This document shows positions 1 through 10,792 of a stretch of DNA of 50,473 nucleotides, piece after piece (the first letter of the stretch is position 1; each line of letters opens with the position of its first letter). Below the pieces are notes generated by a model, which was not told where the DNA came from, made no database searches, and saw only the letters and a list, made by a program, of their open reading frames with translations. A program made the translations under genes and the position numbers. This DNA is from Zygnema cylindricum. Lineage: Eukaryota; Streptophyta; Zygnematophyceae; Zygnematales; Zygnemataceae. The DNA lies in the NCBI GenBank assembly GCA_037447655.1, contig JBBHKE010003410.1, forward strand, positions 1-50,473, read 5' to 3'.

Positions 1-492
1 CGTAACAAAATTGTAATATAGGTTTGTTTTAAATAGTGTGGAGTACGGACGACGTTCGACCGTGCAAAATTGTACTTTTTTAAGTAAAAAGGTACAAATA
101 ATGATTTAATACAATCGCGCTCGCACGTGAAATCGCACTTAACGAAAAATCAATCACATCGAAAAAAAGTCGTTCGCATAACTCTCGTCCGTCAACAGCT
201 TCGTCGTCAGTGTGAACATCAGCTGACATTCAGCGCGACAAATAATACTAACGTCATAATGACATCAAAATTATACGGACTGACAAATTCTGTACATCTA
301 CGTAATTTAGTGTTCATATTTTCAGCGCGGAAATTTATTGCCGACATAACCCAATATAGAGTACTTAAATAAATTAGAGTAAACTTCCTTTGTGAAAAAG
401 TTCTATCACATAAATTAGAGTTTATTACTCTAATTGTTTTTTTTGGTTTTTTTACTCTAATTTTTTCATTACTCTAATTACGATTCGCGGTG
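1..492. mobile_element. Right part of a TIR DNA element that interrupts copia-1; left end lies outside the window
   Basis: The sequence TAATTACGATTCGCGGTG (475-492) followed by TA is a variant of the terminal inverted repeat of the 199-bp MITEs at 5248-5446 and 25027-25225. It falls exactly where the copia-1 reverse-transcriptase reading frame stops being recognisable. The inner part is AT-rich with several ATTAGAGT/ACTCTAAT blocks (about 371-480) in both orientations. No transposase is visible. The 1-370 part shows nothing I recognise; the small open frames there have no family resemblance. The assignment to a TA-targeting family is inferred from one end only. Confidence 0.45.
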
Positions 493-494
493 TA

Positions 495-1460
495 GTTTCT
501 CCTTCCGTGTCTCTTTATACATTTTTGGTTGCTGCATATAGATAGTTTCTTCAAGCTCACCATGCAAGAAACCATTTTAACATCCATTTGATGAACTTGC
601 GCTTCTTGCACCAAAAAGACGGCCGAAGGTATGACGAGTTCAAGAAGCGCACGCGCTAAGGCCAGTGCTGCTTTTCAATTGCAACCAGACTTAACAGAAT
701 ACGGAGAGTTGGAAACCTTACCACTAGGGAGAAGGTCTCCTCAAAGTCAATTATTTCTTTTTGATAATATCCTTTGGCCACAAGTCTGGCGTTGTATCTT
801 TCAAAGGTGCCATCTGGGTTCAACTTAACCTTGAATACCTATTTGTTGCTGATGGCTTTTCTGTTCGGAGGAAGATTCACCAACTCCCATGTTTGGGCCT
901 CCAAAATAGATTTCATTTCATCATTTGCCGCCTCGATCCAGTTAGTTCTTTCCGGCGATGGGAAGGCCTCCTGAATGGTCAGGGGTTTCTCTAAGGCTGT
1001 AGAATTGCAAAGTGTGAACTTAATTGCAGTTCTTACCGGTGATGAGAAGGCCACCCGAATGGTCAGGGGTTCCTCTAAGGCTGTGAAAAATGCAAAGTGG
1101 GAACTTAATTGCAGGTGGCTGATAAATCTCCTTCCCCTCGAAAATTATGAGGCGGTGACCGATAGATGTCTTGCGTTCCTTGTCTGTCTTGTGACCTGGT
1201 GTGTTTGCTCCTGGAGCGGATAGCTTGTTCCAACTGATGTGGAAGAGGTCGCTGTGGATCCAAAGAAACAACGATTACAGGGGGTTGCTGAATAACTTTA
1301 AAATAAATCAGTTTAGGTGTATCAAAAATAACATATTCTTGTGATTTTTCCTCGGACTGTTTTTTTGTCGTGGTAAAAAGATCAGCTAACTCCTCTTCAT
1401 CTTTGATAATAATGTTTCTTGACACAACTATATTTTTCTTTACTAAAACATACACTCTAT
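495..1460 (-). pseudogene. Copia-1 integrase-RT linker and N-terminal reverse transcriptase
   Basis: The minus-strand translation gives the copia RT entry motif (W..A..DEM.SI.EAQTWELV.LP), then [18 protein letters not shown] and VHQMDVK in other frames, so frameshifts separate the pieces. A tandem 84-bp duplication (952-1119) disrupts the start of the RT. The linker around 1450-1380 contains VYVLVKKNIVVSRNI, typical of the region after the copia integrase. The catalytic YVDD box and RNase H are not present because a DNA element cuts the gene near 494. It is dead: several stops and frameshifts. Confidence 0.75.
952..1119. repeat. 84-bp tandem duplication inside copia-1 RT
   Basis: Two diverged copies start at CCGGCGATG (952) and CCGGTGATG (1036), a period of 84 bp. 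The block contains CTGAATGGTCAGGGG / CCGAATGGTCAGGGG. Relatives of this element have a single copy of the encoded segment. Confidence 0.7.
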
Positions 1461-1499
1461 ATCCCTTTGAGTTGTCATCATATCGTAGTAGAATACATG

Positions 1500-2779
1500 G
1501 TAAACCTTTTGGTTACATTTTCTAAGTGTTATGAGATGTAACTAGGATAAAACATTTATTGCCAATGACCTTGAAATGACTGACCTCTGGTTTCCTACTT
1601 GTCCATAGTTCAAAAGTTGTAGAGCTGACCGACCTGGACCCTATTCTATTTTTAATATAAACAGCACAATTGAGGGCCTCAACCGAGAATTTCATATATA
1701 CTTTCTTATCAGCAAGCATAGATCTAGCACATTCCGTAATAGTTATATTCAATCTTTCTGAAACACCATTCTGTTGAGGCGTGTAAAGGATAGTAAGCTA
1801 ACGACTTATAACCTCATCCAAAAGAAATTTTTCAAATTCATTTGACATATACTCGCCTCCATTGTCCGATATGAGTTCGAGAATTGGAACACCGTGTAGT
1901 TTCTCCGCCCAAACTTTGTAGTGTTTAAAGTGTCCGAAGACCTCACTTTTCTCTTTCATGAAATATACTTCATTAAACGTGGAGAATTCGTCAGTAAATT
2001 TGACCATGAACCGAACCCCCCAAGTAGATGGCACCTAAGCCGGTCCCAAAACATCAAAGTGAATGAGCTTCAAGACTTTGGTTGACCTGTGCTCTAAGTC
2101 TTGTGGAAAAGGCAACTTATGAATCTTTCCTAATGAGCAACCATCACAAGTTTTTACCGGCTAATCTGTAAGAGAAACACCCAGTATTTTCCTAGCATTT
2201 ACCATTTTTCTTAGGCTATCATAATTAACATGGCCTAACCTCTTATGCCATAATTCATTCTCAGATATTACACTTGAGTAGAGAACATCATTTTCCTTAA
2301 AATTTGCCATATCCATGCGATACATTTTGCTTTCATCTCTAGTTCCTGTGACTGCTACCTTTCCTAGCTTGTTGACAACTTGCCTACCTCCTTTGAGAGT
2401 AACTTCAAAACCTTTGCTCTCAACTAAAGAAGTAGAAAACATATTCTTTTTGAATTTTGAAACATACAAAACATTGTGAAGTGTTATTTCTACTGATTTC
2501 CTACCTACATTTACCAACAAGGAAACATCACCCTGAGCAGAAGTCTAGACACTCATCCCACAAGCATAGTAAATATTCCTTGCAGGTGTCGATTTCAAGT
2601 TCGTAAAAAGTGATTTGTTCCAACAAATGTGAGTTTATGCTCCCGTGTAAATGATCTATTTGACGTCTTTTGAGCCTTCCATTGCTGGTGCCAAAGCAAA
2701 TAACTCCAAGTCATCCTGTTATTTGAAGCTTAAGGACTCATCTTCGTGAGTTACTGATGAAGAAAACAAGGAGTTGTTT
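1500..2779 (-). pseudogene. Copia-1 protease remnant, GAG-pre-integrase and integrase
   Basis: Read on the minus strand: a degenerate protease-to-linker segment (about 2680-2520, ending in ITLHNVLYVSKF), the GAG-pre-integrase zinc region (ELWHKRLGHVNYDSLRKM, about 2260-2190), and integrase-core pieces containing FMVKFTDEFSTFNEVYF (about 2000) and ISDNGGEYMSNEFEKFL (about 1870-1820). These continue into CARSMLADKK..F..EALNCAVYIKNR (about 1740-1640). Two of the three D,D,E residues can be recognised. The frame is broken near 2160 and 1790. Clear copia pol, not functional. Confidence 0.8.
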
Positions 2780-3681
2780 TTAATTGATTTCCAAAAAAGT
2801 TTTGGTTAAACTGACCTTGTTGCCAACCTGGCCTGTATAAACCTGTCTTATTTGCCTTTTTAAGTTTAGGACAGTACCTATATCCATGACCGCTCTCTTA
2901 ACAATAAAAACATGTAGTAAAAGATTGTCTATTCTACCCTTGATTAAACTATTTAAATTTACCCTGATTCGGATTAAATTGATTCTTTTGCTGATTAAAC
3001 TGATTTGTCTGCGTGTTAAACAAACTTTTTCTATCAAAATCCGTGTTAAAGGCCTCTACTTGTTTTTCTCTATTAAGCATCTTTGACGTAGACTCCTCCT
3101 CTAAAATAGCTAACTGAAGTGTCCAGCTAGCTTTATCATGCTTTTTCAACTCAGCAGATGCATCTTTCATACAACTTAGAAAACCTCTAATGATAAGAGC
3201 ACCTTGCTGACGAAACTCAAGAAAAGTTCACCCAACACAAATATGAGAATCAATAAGAGCTCGAAAGTTATCGTTACACTCTACCATCGTTCCCCCCGAG
3301 TATTTGTAGTCCCTAATTGTTGTTGCCAACAGAAGTTCCTCTTGAACATTCGCTTTCTCATCAGATGCTTTGAGTGATTTTCAGATGTCAATCGCTTTCT
3401 TCATCTTGATGCATGACATAACCATATTTTCTCTTTAAGACATAGCTTGAAAGCGTTCCGAGCTTGTGAATTCTTCTTCGCCCAAGTAGGATCACCTTCA
3501 TCAAGTGATCCATCCAGAATTTCTAGTAAACCTTCAGTTTCAAAGTAAGACTCAACCATATCTGCATAGTAAACATATTTCTGCCATTAAAAACAAGGAT
3601 TGTTCGAGACAGGCCCATAACTTGTTGTTTTATGACAACTGGTGCAGGTGGAGCTGCAGCAGTAGTTGTAGAAGTATACAT
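2780..3681 (-). pseudogene. Copia-1 gag
   Basis: The ATG is at 3681-3679, the first one after an in-frame TAA. Nineteen codons plus two bases lie inside the LTR. The frame then crosses the primer-binding site (3622-3611), read as Q-V-M-G. Further on, with frameshifts, it reads DASAELKKHDKASWTLQLAI (about 3160) and a Q/N-rich stretch. Around 2905-2860 there is a zinc-knuckle remnant (C..C...GHGYRYC spacing) spread over two frames. This matches the UBN2-type Gag of copia elements in order and content. Many frameshifts; not functional. Confidence 0.65.
3611..3622 (-). promoter_or_regulatory. Copia-1 primer-binding site, half-tRNA(iMet) type
   Basis: The minus strand reads AGTTATGGGCCT directly after the LTR end AAACAACA. 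This matches the Drosophila copia-style site that pairs with the anticodon arm of initiator tRNA-Met, as in copia-2 (28137) and copia-3 (36121), with two changes. Confidence 0.6.
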
Positions 3682-4483
3682 AGATAAAGCAGAAGCTTAA
3701 CAAGAATCCCACCAAAATGCCACTTTTGCACCACTACACAATCTAACACACATGTCCAAATAACACCGAATAAGGCACATAAACAAATCAACATACAAGG
3801 TGTCAATTCCCAAAATTGCATCACAATTAGTCCAGGAAACCATAAGATATAGAGTCTGCAAGTTTCCCAAAAACTGCCATTAGAATTCCATATCCCCAAA
3901 ACTGAATATCAAAATATTTCTAAGTCCTAAACTTTATACATTGAGTTAGTATCTACTGCTCACTAACGAATTAGGTGTCTGTACCTCGAATAGTAGAAGT
4001 GTACCGTAATACGACAGAGTACCTAAACGTACTTCCAAAAACCTATTAACAACAAACCTAAAGTCGAATAGTAAACACTATTAACTAATAGGCTACACTA
4101 CAAAAATCTGTTACCTCAAGTATTCACAATTTGGCTTCGTAGACATAATAATGCTATTAGTTAGCAACAGCCAAATAAGTCCAACTGTTTGTGGTTAATC
4201 TTGTACGAATATCTGAAGTGCTTATTATGCACCTCGTCTCCCGTTGTCCTCACTTGAATCTCAGCCATTAGTCTGGTTGAAATCGACGTCAGGTGTTTGT
4301 CTCTTACAATTTTGTTCCCAGATGTCTAGTTCACATATTATCCGTCCGATCCGCTGATTCACTCATTCGATAAGTGTTATGTGTCTAGGACCATTCCGCA
4401 CTCTTGCGTTGTTTGAAATGTTGACGTGTGTTTGTGTGACCGTACGATATACTCTAGAGTTACTTGTTTACGGTCACACTATT
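3623..4483 (-). mobile_element. Copia-1 5' LTR, main segment
   Basis: The LTR ends with CAACA at 3623 (minus strand) and carries the gag start codon 59 nt inside it. It contains the LTR-clade core motif TAGGACTTAG at 3929-3920 and a TATAAA-like box near 3940. The right limit here is the gypsy-1 insertion (TSD CTATT at 4479-4483); the LTR continues at 13667 and 21472. No competing coding sequence is visible in this stretch. Confidence 0.6.
4479..4483. repeat. Target-site duplication of gypsy-1, left copy (CTATT)
   Basis: CTATT sits directly before the 5' LTR start TGTAACA at 4484 and is repeated at 13662-13666 after the 3' LTR end. Confidence 0.9.
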
Positions 4484-5652
4484 TGTAACACTAATAGCGG
4501 ATCAAACTTGTTTATAAAGGGGTATTTAGGTGTTATGATTATATAGTACTAAATTTGGTAGACATCCGCGAAAGTATCACGCTATTTGGAGTCATATTTT
4601 AATAGTTATAGCGTTGGGTGTATTTAGGTAACAGCGTGGGGTCTAAATAACAAGTGGGTATCATTGAAACGGGTTAAGGGTCAAATTAGTACCGAAATTA
4701 AGCGTGTACGTTTCATAAAGTTCTAATGAAACGTTTAGTATGCACGATGGTTCGTTTCGCACAAATTTTAGTACGAAACGTCACTTTCACTTGAGGGAAT
4801 TTCGTAGGAAGTTTCGCGTGCGAAATTTGTTACGCACGATCGTGCGAAGTCGCGTTTCGTTTGTCGCGCAATTTTGCACGTAAATGTTACGTAGTGAAAC
4901 GTAACGTTTGATTGGTTAGTAAAGTGCTATGTAGTTAGGAAGAGATATCGCACGTTTTTGCATTGGTCAGTCTGAGTCCTTGTTGATCAATGATTGGCCC
5001 AGGTAAAAGCCTGTTCAAACGGAGCGTTGAATCTGGCCTGGCTATCCAGGGCGATGATGGATCATTAGTGAAGTGTAAGAGGAGAGTAGACATCTTTTCC
5101 TTTGGAAAATTTTGTGGAAATTTCGGTAGATCTTGGTCCTGAGCGATTAATACCAAATTGGAGAAAAATCATTTTTGCATTGAAATCTTTTACTAACTAA
5201 ACAGTGTTTTAGTAGTTAAGAGATAGAATTATTAAGAGTGGACGGTACACCTTGAATCGTTATTAGCGTATAAAAATTATTAGTGTAAAGAAAAAAATAG
5301 CATCATTCATTCTAATTTAGTGCCAAGAGACGTGGCAGATTATGGTCCATGTCTTTAAATAGTGTAATTTATTATATTTAAGGTATCGATGTCAAAATTT
5401 TGGGGTGCCGATATAGCGTACATAAGGTTAATAACGATTCACGATGTAGTGGAAAACACTTTAATAAAAAGGGTTAAGCCATGAGGGCAAGAGACCAAGC
5501 TAATGTTATGTGGACAGAAGCTTCTTCTAATTTAAAGTTTATCCTTATGTGAGTGTGGTCCAATGTGGATGTATATTTTCCAATGTGTGGAATGTATGGT
5601 TGGGATTGTTTGTAGTAATGGGATTTTCTAAGAGGCAGGAGATCGTGTTACA
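4484..5652 (+). repeat. Gypsy-1 5' LTR, interrupted by a MITE
   Basis: It begins TGTAACA and ends TGTTACA, a 7-bp terminal inverted pair. The length is 1169 bp, or 968 bp without the 199-bp MITE and one TA. The stretch 4700-4915 holds a dense set of GTTTCG/CGAAAC palindromes shared with the other LTR copies. Confidence 0.92.
5248..5446. mobile_element. MITE-A, 199 bp, TA-flanked, with terminal inverted repeats
   Basis: The left end CACCTTGAATCGTTATTA and the right end TAATAACGATTCACGATG form the inverted repeats. The element is flanked by TA (5246-5247 and 5447-5448). The sister LTR at 13441-13470 is an empty site with a single TA in the same context (GAGTGGAGATAGTGG), which proves insertion. 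A second 199-bp copy is at 25027-25225 in the opposite orientation. The TA target fits the Tc1/mariner/pogo superfamily. No coding capacity. Confidence 0.9.
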
Positions 5653-5654
5653 TA

Positions 5655-5666
5655 TGGTATCGGAGC
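5655..5666 (+). promoter_or_regulatory. Gypsy-1 primer-binding site (tRNA-iMet 3' end type)
   Basis: TGGTATCGGAGC begins two bases after the LTR end. It differs by one base from TGGTATCAGAGC, the usual plant LTR-element site for initiator tRNA-Met. Confidence 0.85.
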
Positions 5667-6410
5667 TTTCGTTAGAAACCAGGGAGAAATTTACTCACCC
5701 GAAAATCTATTGCCGTGACTAGTGAGGGTGCTCTAACCTGTGTCGGTAGAAGCACAATGTGAAGTGGTAGGGGATTGGAGGGAAACTGAGTGATCACACA
5801 GCCAGCGGGCGCTGGTTAGATGTGGGGCGTTCTTAGGTCTTAAAGACTAAGGCGGGGTGGGCAGTGTAGCCAACGCTGAAGCTCACTCCAATTACCTAGA
5901 GGCCCAACAAACTTGCCTTCTCCTAGCAATGATTCATGTGTAGAGGGAGGGCTTGAAGCCATGAAGGGTGAGGATGTGAGGATCAGAGAGTAAAAGATCC
6001 TGATGTAGTGGGAAGTGGGAAATTTGCTAATAGAGGAGAAGGAAAGTGGAGAAATTACTTTTTCAAGAGTTAAGCAGTCCATAAATTAATCAAAACTTTT
6101 CAAACCTTAAATTGCTACCTTTGATTGCTTTCAATTTTGCAGTTGCAAAATTTGTGGTTAAATCTTACCTTTCAGAGCTTTCAATTTTGCTGTTGCAAAA
6201 TTTGTGGGGAAATTCTAACTTTTGGTTCAATGTTGGGAAATTGAAATTTGAATTTGCACTAACTTACAGTCAATGTTTTTTTTTATTTCTCAGATTTTGA
6301 CATTTTTCAAAGGATTCGTTAAGGAGAAGAAGTCTTAGATCAGAACAATCTTAGGACTTCAAATTTGTAGCAGATTTCTTTGGGAAATTATATATTTTTT
6401 TTCCTTTTGC
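5667..6410 (+). other. Gypsy-1 untranslated leader with paired hairpin motif
   Basis: No gene is seen. Two copies of a short hairpin lie 50 bp apart: AATTTTGCA-GT-TGCAAAATT at 6133-6152 and a near copy at 6183-6202. The same pair exists in gypsy-2 at about 15135 and 15186. The position just upstream of gag would suit an RNA packaging or dimerisation signal, but that is inference. Confidence 0.5.
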
Positions 6411-7640
6411 TTGATTTCATTGTGTGATAATGACCAAAAGGGTGAAAGTAGTAAAAAGAATGCCAGTTTTAGGGAGGATCATCATGAAAGACCTAAGAAT
6501 ATAAGAGATATGAAATTGTCTATTAGTGAGGCACCATCGTTTGATGGTAAGAAGATTGATGACTTGGATGCTTCGATTTTTCATATGGAGTATTATTTGG
6601 AATCTAAAAATTGTGATCGTGATGATTACACTTTTTTTGCTGTTAGCTATCTGAAAAGCAATGCTCAGATTTGGTATTACACTCAGATAAGGTCTAAATT
6701 GATTCCTGATAATGCTAATTGGGAAACTTTTAAAACCACGATCAAATCGCGATTCTTGTCTGTCACTTTTAAATCCAAAATGGAAGAAAAGTGGCTCAAC
6801 TGTAAGGAGACTGGATCTGTTAAGGATTACATTGTGGAATTTGACTCATCTAGCATTCACGTCATAGGTTTGACTGATGAAATGGCTAAGTTGCATTTAT
6901 TAAATTATCTAAACCTTATACTGAAATCAGAATTGAAACATCAAAAATTCAATAATTTTAAAGAATTACAAGATAAGGCATTGGAATTACAGGATCAGTT
7001 GGGGTATAATCGGGAAACTAGATCACTTAGGGGTAATTTGAAAGAAGTATCAGAGTGGGATGAGGGGGAATTTGTGGATGATGGTCTGAATGCTGGTCTG
7101 GTGAATTGGCAAAATATTTTCAAGGGAAATCAAAAAGGTGGACAGAGTGTTAATGTAGGAAACAAATTTAACAATTGAGGGGGATACAAGAAGTATCAAA
7201 GTGGGATGAGGGGGAATTTGTGGATGAGGGTCTGAATGCTGGTCTGGTGAATTGGCAAAATATTTTCAAGGGAAATCAAAAGGGTGGACAGAGTGTTAAT
7301 GCAGGAAACAAATTTAACAATTGAGAGGGATACATTAAAAGTTCTAAACCAAGCATTAATGCTCAGAAGCCTAACCTTACCATCCCCACATGCACTATTT
7401 TTCAGAAAAAGGGTCATAGAGCATTTGATTGTGCACAACTGAAAAAGATTAACTGTTATAACTGTGGAGAGGAGGGACATTTTAGAAGAGAGTGCACAAA
7501 ACCCAAAAAAAAAGGTCACTTGTTTCAAATGCGGAGGTCCAGATCATTACGATAAAGACTGTACACATAAAGGTTCTCTTAAAACACTCAATATAAATGA
7601 AGGTCTCCAAGAGGATATTGCATTATACCTAGCTGAGTAG
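6411..7640 (+). pseudogene. Gypsy-1 gag, N-terminally deleted
   Basis: This is the retrotransposon Gag homologous to gypsy-2 gag; it shares LDASIFHMEYYLESKNCDRD and W.TFKTTIKSRFLSVTFKSK, the conserved capsid-type region. The first 220 bp of coding sequence are missing, and the remaining ATG at the junction is out of frame. A 146-bp tandem duplication (7044-7335) follows. Stops (TGA at 7176-7178; TAG near 7638) and an A-run frameshift lie in the zinc-knuckle region near 7510. Remnants of the knuckle motifs CYNCGEEGHF and CFKCGGPDHY can still be read in two frames. Not functional. Confidence 0.85.
7044..7335. repeat. 146-bp tandem duplication in gypsy-1 gag
   Basis: Copies begin GAAGTATCAGAGTGGGATGA (7044) and GAAGTATCAAAGTGGGATGA (7190). 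Gypsy-2 has a single copy. The period is not a multiple of three, so it breaks the frame. A few substitutions separate the copies. Confidence 0.9.
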
Positions 7641-7679
7641 GAAGCCCAAGAGGTAGGAATCGGAAAAGACTAACTGAAA

Positions 7680-8784
7680 GTCCTCAGTTGAGTCTACTGG
7701 ATCCAGAAGTTAAAGAGTTAACTCTAGAGGGAAAATTAATGAATGGAAAAGTTAGGATAGCTGAATTTATTATGATTCTCACTACAGTGCATAGTTTAAA
7801 GAATCCTTCTGATGAAATTCTCAACAACAGACCTATGTTAGGACAGTTAAGTAATGATGACACCAGACACAGTTTGATTAGATTCGAGTCATTAGTGGAA
7901 GGAAAACCGTTGAGAGTGATGATTCATTCAGGTGCCACACATTATTTTATTTCACATAGATTTGTAGAGGAAAATAAAATTCCTACTGTCATAAGGGAAA
8001 AGCCTTTACATGTTCCACTAACAAATGGTAATAAGTCCACATTAGACTTACAAACTGACACGATAAAAGTTGATATCCAGGTGAAAGTTGTGTGTGAATT
8101 AATGAATTTGGGAAGTGAAGAACTAATTCTGGGAAAGCCTTGGTTAACTGAACATAATCCTCAAATTAATTGGGAAATTAACACCTTAAAAGTGAAGTCT
8201 GAAAACGGTTGGAAGGTTTTGCAAGCATTATCTCCTAAGAAATTGCATAGGAATCATATAATAACATAACCACATTGGGAGTGGAGGGTTTGATATATGC
8301 TAAACAATTTAAAAAGCACTTGAAGGATAAAACAAATCATGCTTTCTTGTTATTTGTAACTGAGGCAGTTACTAATGAAAGGGGGGAGAAAACACTAACA
8401 TTGATGTCATCCCTAAATCAGACACCACTAAAACTCTCGAAAAAACTAAAATCTGATTTTGTAACTGACATTAATACATCTGATGTTGCTGTTAAAGATT
8501 TGATTTTTGAATTTCAAGATGTTTTTCCAAGTGATTTACCCTCAGAAAGGCAACCTTCCCAAGATGTGGAACATGTTATTTACCTTGAACCTGGATGCAA
8601 CCCTCTTTTCACAAGAATTTATAAGCACAGTTTCTTTGAGCAAGAGGAATTAAAGAAACAAATCAAGGAACTCCTAGCGAAAGGACCTATTCAGCCCAGC
8701 AAATGAGCGTACGGAGCACCAGTTCTCTTCGTCAAAAAGAAAGACGGAACGTTGAGAATGTGTGTCGATTATCGTAGTCTGAAC
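7680..8784 (+). pseudogene. Gypsy-1 protease and first part of reverse transcriptase
   Basis: The aspartic-protease region around 7885-7960 reads IHSGATHYFISHRF, where the family has D-S-G; the catalytic Asp is replaced by His (GAT to CAT). It is followed by LILGKPWLTEHNPQINWE and by the RT entry (DVFPSDLPS, then [25 protein letters not shown] up to 8784). Stops occur near 8268 and at 8704-8706. At 8784 a solo LTR is inserted, and the RT resumes at 9929 with [16 protein letters not shown]. Confidence 0.85.
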
Positions 8785-9923
8785 TGTTGGTTTTCTGAAA
8801 CCTTTAGTCCTCTCTGTATCACATTGCTATGCTGCCATGCTGCGCTGGTTACATCGCAACCATAGTAGCGTGTGTGATAAAGATATTGTGCTGCCATGCT
8901 GCGCCAGTCACATCGCAGTAATAGCAGCTTGTGTACTAGGTACTAAGTGTATTGAGACGTACGGATCTAATTGAGTGGCGCGAACAAACGAAAGTCAAAT
9001 GAACGGCGGATCGCGAAGCGATCCGATTTGGAATATTGTTGAAAGGTACACTGCAAGTACGAATCATAATGATGACGAAAGGATTCAAACTAAAAGTTGC
9101 GTGAGAGGCATTGAGTGGAAAGGACGCCACGTGTATGGATTAATTTTGGTGAGGTGGCATCAGTTCGTCAAGTGATTGTGTGACCGTGTGACATGACATC
9201 AAGTATGCGGAAAAAGAGCTACGGACGGCGGCGCCGTCAGTTTGGTGAGGGACGCGAAATCGCGTCCGTCACAAGATACTTATTTTGGACGGTCCCGATT
9301 CGATTTACGGAATTAGTAAGACTTGTAAATATTTAAACGATGTTTTGTCCTGTGTGTTAATTATTAGTGTAGGTTTCAGGTACACTCACATTAATAGAGG
9401 TAGTTGATTGATTACGAACGGCTGGTATGCATCCGTACAGTTAGTAGTAAGCTGTAGTGTATATTTGTAGGACTTAGTCATTCTAGACTTAGGAACTTTT
9501 TGGACAGAAACTGTTTCTGCTCCTTTTTGGGATTTTCATCTGAGAATTGCTCTCAGTTTTATTGGCACAATTATCTGAAATTTTTCATGTGTGTTCCTCT
9601 TTGTATTAGCAATATTGTGGCGAATTTGCAGACCTATTGTGTGTCTGGTTTGCTTGGGGCTTCATTGTGAAGTTGGTCATATTTATCAAAGTTCTGGCAG
9701 GCTGTTTTTCTGCAACTTTGACTGAGTTTGTGATTATTCGGTTTGGTATTATTATATGAAATTTGGTGGGAATACTTAGTGGACTAGGAAATATCTGGTT
9801 GTGTAGTTTTAGCTTGGTTTGGTTATTTTGTAGAATTCTGAGTGGAATCAAGGGAGGCTGTTTTGGGGTAGTCTGTGGTGTTTCCGAGGGTACATTCATG
9901 GCTGAAAAGGGCTATGAACAACA
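8785..9923 (+). mobile_element. Solo LTR of a copia-type element inserted in gypsy-1 RT
   Basis: The 1139-bp insert starts TGTTGG and ends CAACA. It is flanked by the 5-bp duplication TGAAC (8780-8784 and 9924-9928) and splits a continuous RT frame that is uninterrupted in gypsy-2. It has the LTR-clade core motif TAGGACTTAG (9469-9478), a CACGTG G-box (9127-9132) and, near its end, an ATG (9898-9900) followed by eight codons and two bases, in the same phase as the gag starts of copia-1, -2 and -3. There is no internal region, so it is a solo LTR. A 59-bp tandem repeat lies at about 8831-8948. Confidence 0.85.
8831..8948. repeat. 59-bp tandem repeat in the solo LTR
   Basis: GCTGCCATGCTGCG occurs at 8831 and 8890, followed by similar sequence (TGGTTACATCGCA / CAGTCACATCGCA). 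Confidence 0.7.
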
Positions 9924-9928
9924 TGAAC

Positions 9929-10500
9929 AAGATTACTGTGAAGGATAATTATCCGTTACCTTTAATTTCTGATTTGATAGATCGTTTAAAAGGTGCAAAA
10001 TTATTTTCGTTGATTGACCTGCGTAGTGGGTTTAATCAGGTGCCAATTAGAATTGAAGATGTTGATAAAACTGCTTTCAAGACTAGGGTGGGTCATTTCG
10101 AATGGATAGTGATGCCATTCGGCTTAACGAATGCACCGCCTACTTACCAAAGATTAATGAACCAAACCTTTTCAGATTACATAGATGAGTTTGTCCAAGT
10201 GTTTATAGATGATATTTTAGTTTACAGTGAATCTAAAGAACAACATGTAATTCATTTAAGAAGAGTGTTGGAAAGGTTAAGAAAATGAAAATTATATAGA
10301 AAATTGTCAAAATCTAGTTTTCTTAAAAGTGAACAATTATTTTTGGGACATATAGTTAGTGGGGAAGGTGTTAAAACAGATGCATCCAAAATTTTAGCGA
10401 TCCAAAATTGGAAACAAACTACTAATGTTACAGAAGTTAGATTGTTTTCGGGATTGGCCACTGATTACAGGAAATATATATCAAGAACTTCAGTATGAAC
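9929..10500 (+). pseudogene. Gypsy-1 reverse transcriptase, second part
   Basis: RT palm motifs are clear: [33 protein letters not shown] and the catalytic box [10 protein letters not shown] at about 10198-10227 (F-I-D-D, a normal gypsy variant). A TGA follows RLRK near 10286. The segment LFLGHIVSGEGVKTDASKI is open, then the frame is lost at GAAATATATATCAAG (about 10471), where both gypsy copies have an extra AT dinucleotide relative to the expected frame. Confidence 0.88.
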
Positions 10501-10792
10501 GCCGCACCTTTGACAGATTTACTTCGGGAGAAGGAGACGTTTGTGTGAGGAGCTAATCAGGAGGGAACATTTGAGGAACTAAAAGGGAAGTTGACCTCTT
10601 CCCCTACACTGGTGTATCCTGACCCTGCTTGGGAATTTGAACTTCAGTATGATCGCTGCACCTTTGACGGATTTACTTCGGGAGAAAGAGACGTTTGTGT
10701 GAGGAGCTGATCAGGAGGGAACATTCGAGGAACTAAAAGGGAAGTTGACCTCTGCCCCTACACTGGTGTATCCTGACCCTGCTGGGGAATTT
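10485..10792. repeat. 154-bp tandem duplication in gypsy-1 pol
   Basis: Copies start GAACTTCAGTATG at 10485 and 10639. Gypsy-2 has one copy. It covers the RT-RNase H connection and is not a multiple of three. The two copies differ at several sites. Confidence 0.9.

Noticed and set aside
3505-4478. A separate gene upstream of copia-1 (minus frame 3630-3899)
   Set aside because: The stretch is LTR sequence with the clade core motif and TATA box; the frame has no family resemblance.
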